From: Mariniflexile litorale | GTDB lineage: Bacteria; Bacteroidota; Bacteroidia; Flavobacteriales; Flavobacteriaceae | Direction: 5' to 3' | Assembly (NCBI RefSeq): GCF_031128465.2 | Contig: NZ_CP155618.1 | Location: 1,745,501-1,809,500 of the forward strand | Length of the DNA: 64,000 nt | In this document: piece after piece, positions 63,078-64,000 of the stretch | Numbering within the stretch: the first letter of the stretch is position 1 | Layout of the letters: every line of letters begins with the position of its first letter | Program-made: the position numbers and the translations under genes | Notes under the pieces: generated by a model | Databases searched by the model: none | What the model was told of the DNA's origin: nothing | The model's input: the letters and a program-made list of their open reading frames with translations, nothing else

Positions 63078-64000
63078 ATGGAATTAAAGCGAGTTGTAGT
63101 CACGGGTTTAGGGGCTTTAACACCTATTGGCAATACCAAAGACGAATATTGGGAAGGCCTAATAAGTGGTAAAAGCGGTGCTGCGCCTATAACATATTAC
63201 GATACAGAAAAGTTTAAAACGAAATTTGCTTGCGAATTGAAAAACTTTACTGCTACCGATTTTATAGACAGAAAGCTAGTTAATAGAATGGATAAATTTA
63301 CACAATATGCTATGGTGGCAGCCGATGAGGCTATTGCTGATGCTAATTTGGATTTAGACACCATTAACAAATTGCGAGTAGGTGTTATATGGGGAGCAGG
63401 TATTGGAGGTTTAGAAACCTTTCAAGAAGAAGTTTTAAACTTTGCTAAAGGTGATGGGACACCAAGATTTAATCCGTTCTTTATTCCTAAAATGATTGCA
63501 GACATTGCACCTGGAAACATCTCCATCAAGTATGGATTTATGGGGCCAAATTACACAACAGTTTCTGCTTGTGCATCTTCTGCAAACGCTATGTTTGATG
63601 CATTAAACTCAATTCGTTTAGGGCATTGTGACGTTATAGTTACAGGAGGTAGTGAAGCAGCAGTTACTATTGCTGGAATGGGTGGTTTTAATGCAATGCA
63701 TGCCCTTTCAACTAGAAACGAAAGTCCAGAAACGGCATCAAGACCATTTGATGCTACCAGAGATGGTTTTGTACTTGGCGAAGGTGCTGGTGCACTTATT
63801 TTAGAAGAATATGAGTATGCAAAAGCAAGAGGAGCAAAAATTTATGCTGAATTTGTTGGAGGAGGTTTATCGTCCGATGCTTACCACATGACAGCACCTC
63901 ATCCAGAAGGAAGAGGGGTTGTTGCCGTAATGAAAAATTGCTTAGAAAATGCAGGCTTAAAACCAGAAGATGTAGACCATATTAATACGCATGGTACTTC
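63078..64000 (+). CDS. fabF: Beta-ketoacyl-ACP synthase II, N-terminal 307 codons (runs off right edge)
   Basis: The enzyme elongates fatty-acyl-ACP with malonyl-ACP. ATG 63078 starts MELKRVVVTGLGALTPIGNT, the standard FabF N-terminus. The active-site cysteine is in TTVSACASSANAMFDALNSI. The first catalytic histidine is in VDHINTHGTS at the very edge of the window. RPFDATRDGFVLGEGAG is also typical. The second histidine and Lys lie outside. It lies 11 bp after acpP in the same operon. Confidence 0.97.
   Translation, partial: MELKRVVVTGLGALTPIGNTKDEYWEGLISGKSGAAPITYYDTEKFKTKFACELKNFTATDFIDRKLVNRMDKFTQYAMVAADEAIADANLDLDTINKLRVGVIWGAGIGGLETFQEEVLNFAKGDGTPRFNPFFIPKMIADIAPGNISIKYGFMGPNYTTVSACASSANAMFDALNSIRLGHCDVIVTGGSEAAVTIAGMGGFNAMHALSTRNESPETASRPFDATRDGFVLGEGAGALILEEYEYAKARGAKIYAEFVGGGLSSDAYHMTAPHPEGRGVVAVMKNCLENAGLKPEDVDHINTHGT

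Overview
The window comes from a low-GC member of the Bacteroidetes, most likely a marine Flavobacteriaceae. The evidence is SusC/SusD pairs, DUF4249 with its TonB receptor, TAnnTTTG-type -7 promoter elements, many Cys-anchored lipoproteins, an AddAB-like pair, OmpA with thrombospondin type 3 repeats, and an ISAon1/ISL3-like insertion sequence. No species is assigned.

Layout. (1) 1-565: the end of an integrated element lying to the left. It has the start of a leftward tyrosine recombinase gene and, 160 bp away, only the 3' part of a tRNA-Ala(GGC) gene with its terminator, so this looks like an attachment-site junction. (2) 718-14790: a beta-glucan (probably laminarin) utilisation locus with a membrane sensor/HTH regulator, SusC, SusD, two surface-glycan-binding-type lipoproteins, a GH16 laminarinase and a GH3 beta-glucosidase. 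(3) 14990-16000: a scar of fused remnants, a histidine kinase and a TolC-type protein. (4) 16209-18277: a small lipoprotein and dgt. (5) 18337-27579: a probable phosphate-starvation block with a stand-alone regulatory-like domain protein, TonB receptor, lipoprotein, MORN-like protein, OprO/P-type porin and PiT permease with a PhoU-like tail. Five of its promoters share 11-bp-periodic nnTAAC direct repeats, with a repeat unit exactly 31 bp upstream of a TTTGC element. This is my strongest finding: a candidate Bacteroidetes PHO box. (6) 27676-41350: mostly housekeeping genes (ppnP, nrdAB, DUF3109, MarC, DUF4249/TonB pair, S41 protease, dCMP deaminase, HupE). (7) 41535-44154: decayed genes. An M16 peptidase is truncated and fused by a microhomology deletion to the tail of a lost DsbD-like gene, and dsbD carries a frameshift. 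(8) 44229-48073: GH51 arabinofuranosidase, aldose epimerase and an alpha/beta hydrolase. (9) 48075-56378: AddB-like, OmpA, AddA-like and superoxide dismutase. (10) 56435-58288: a dispersed repeat, a tandem structured repeat, and a 1417-bp insertion sequence with an 8-bp target duplication. (11) 58390-64000: purF, a PfkB kinase, RNase H, purN, acpP and the start of fabF.

How the genes work together. In the glucan locus, surface lipoproteins and GH16 should bind and cut beta-1,3-glucan, SusCD import the oligosaccharides and GH3 releases glucose. The propeller-HTH protein is the likely sensor. In the phosphate block, the TonB receptor and porin would move phosphate or phospho-compounds across the outer membrane and PiT across the inner membrane. 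The shared 11-bp repeats suggest one regulator, PhoB by inference, controls all of them. Genome decay is concentrated at about 15 kb and 42-43 kb, and recent mobility at 0-0.5 kb and 56.8-58.2 kb.
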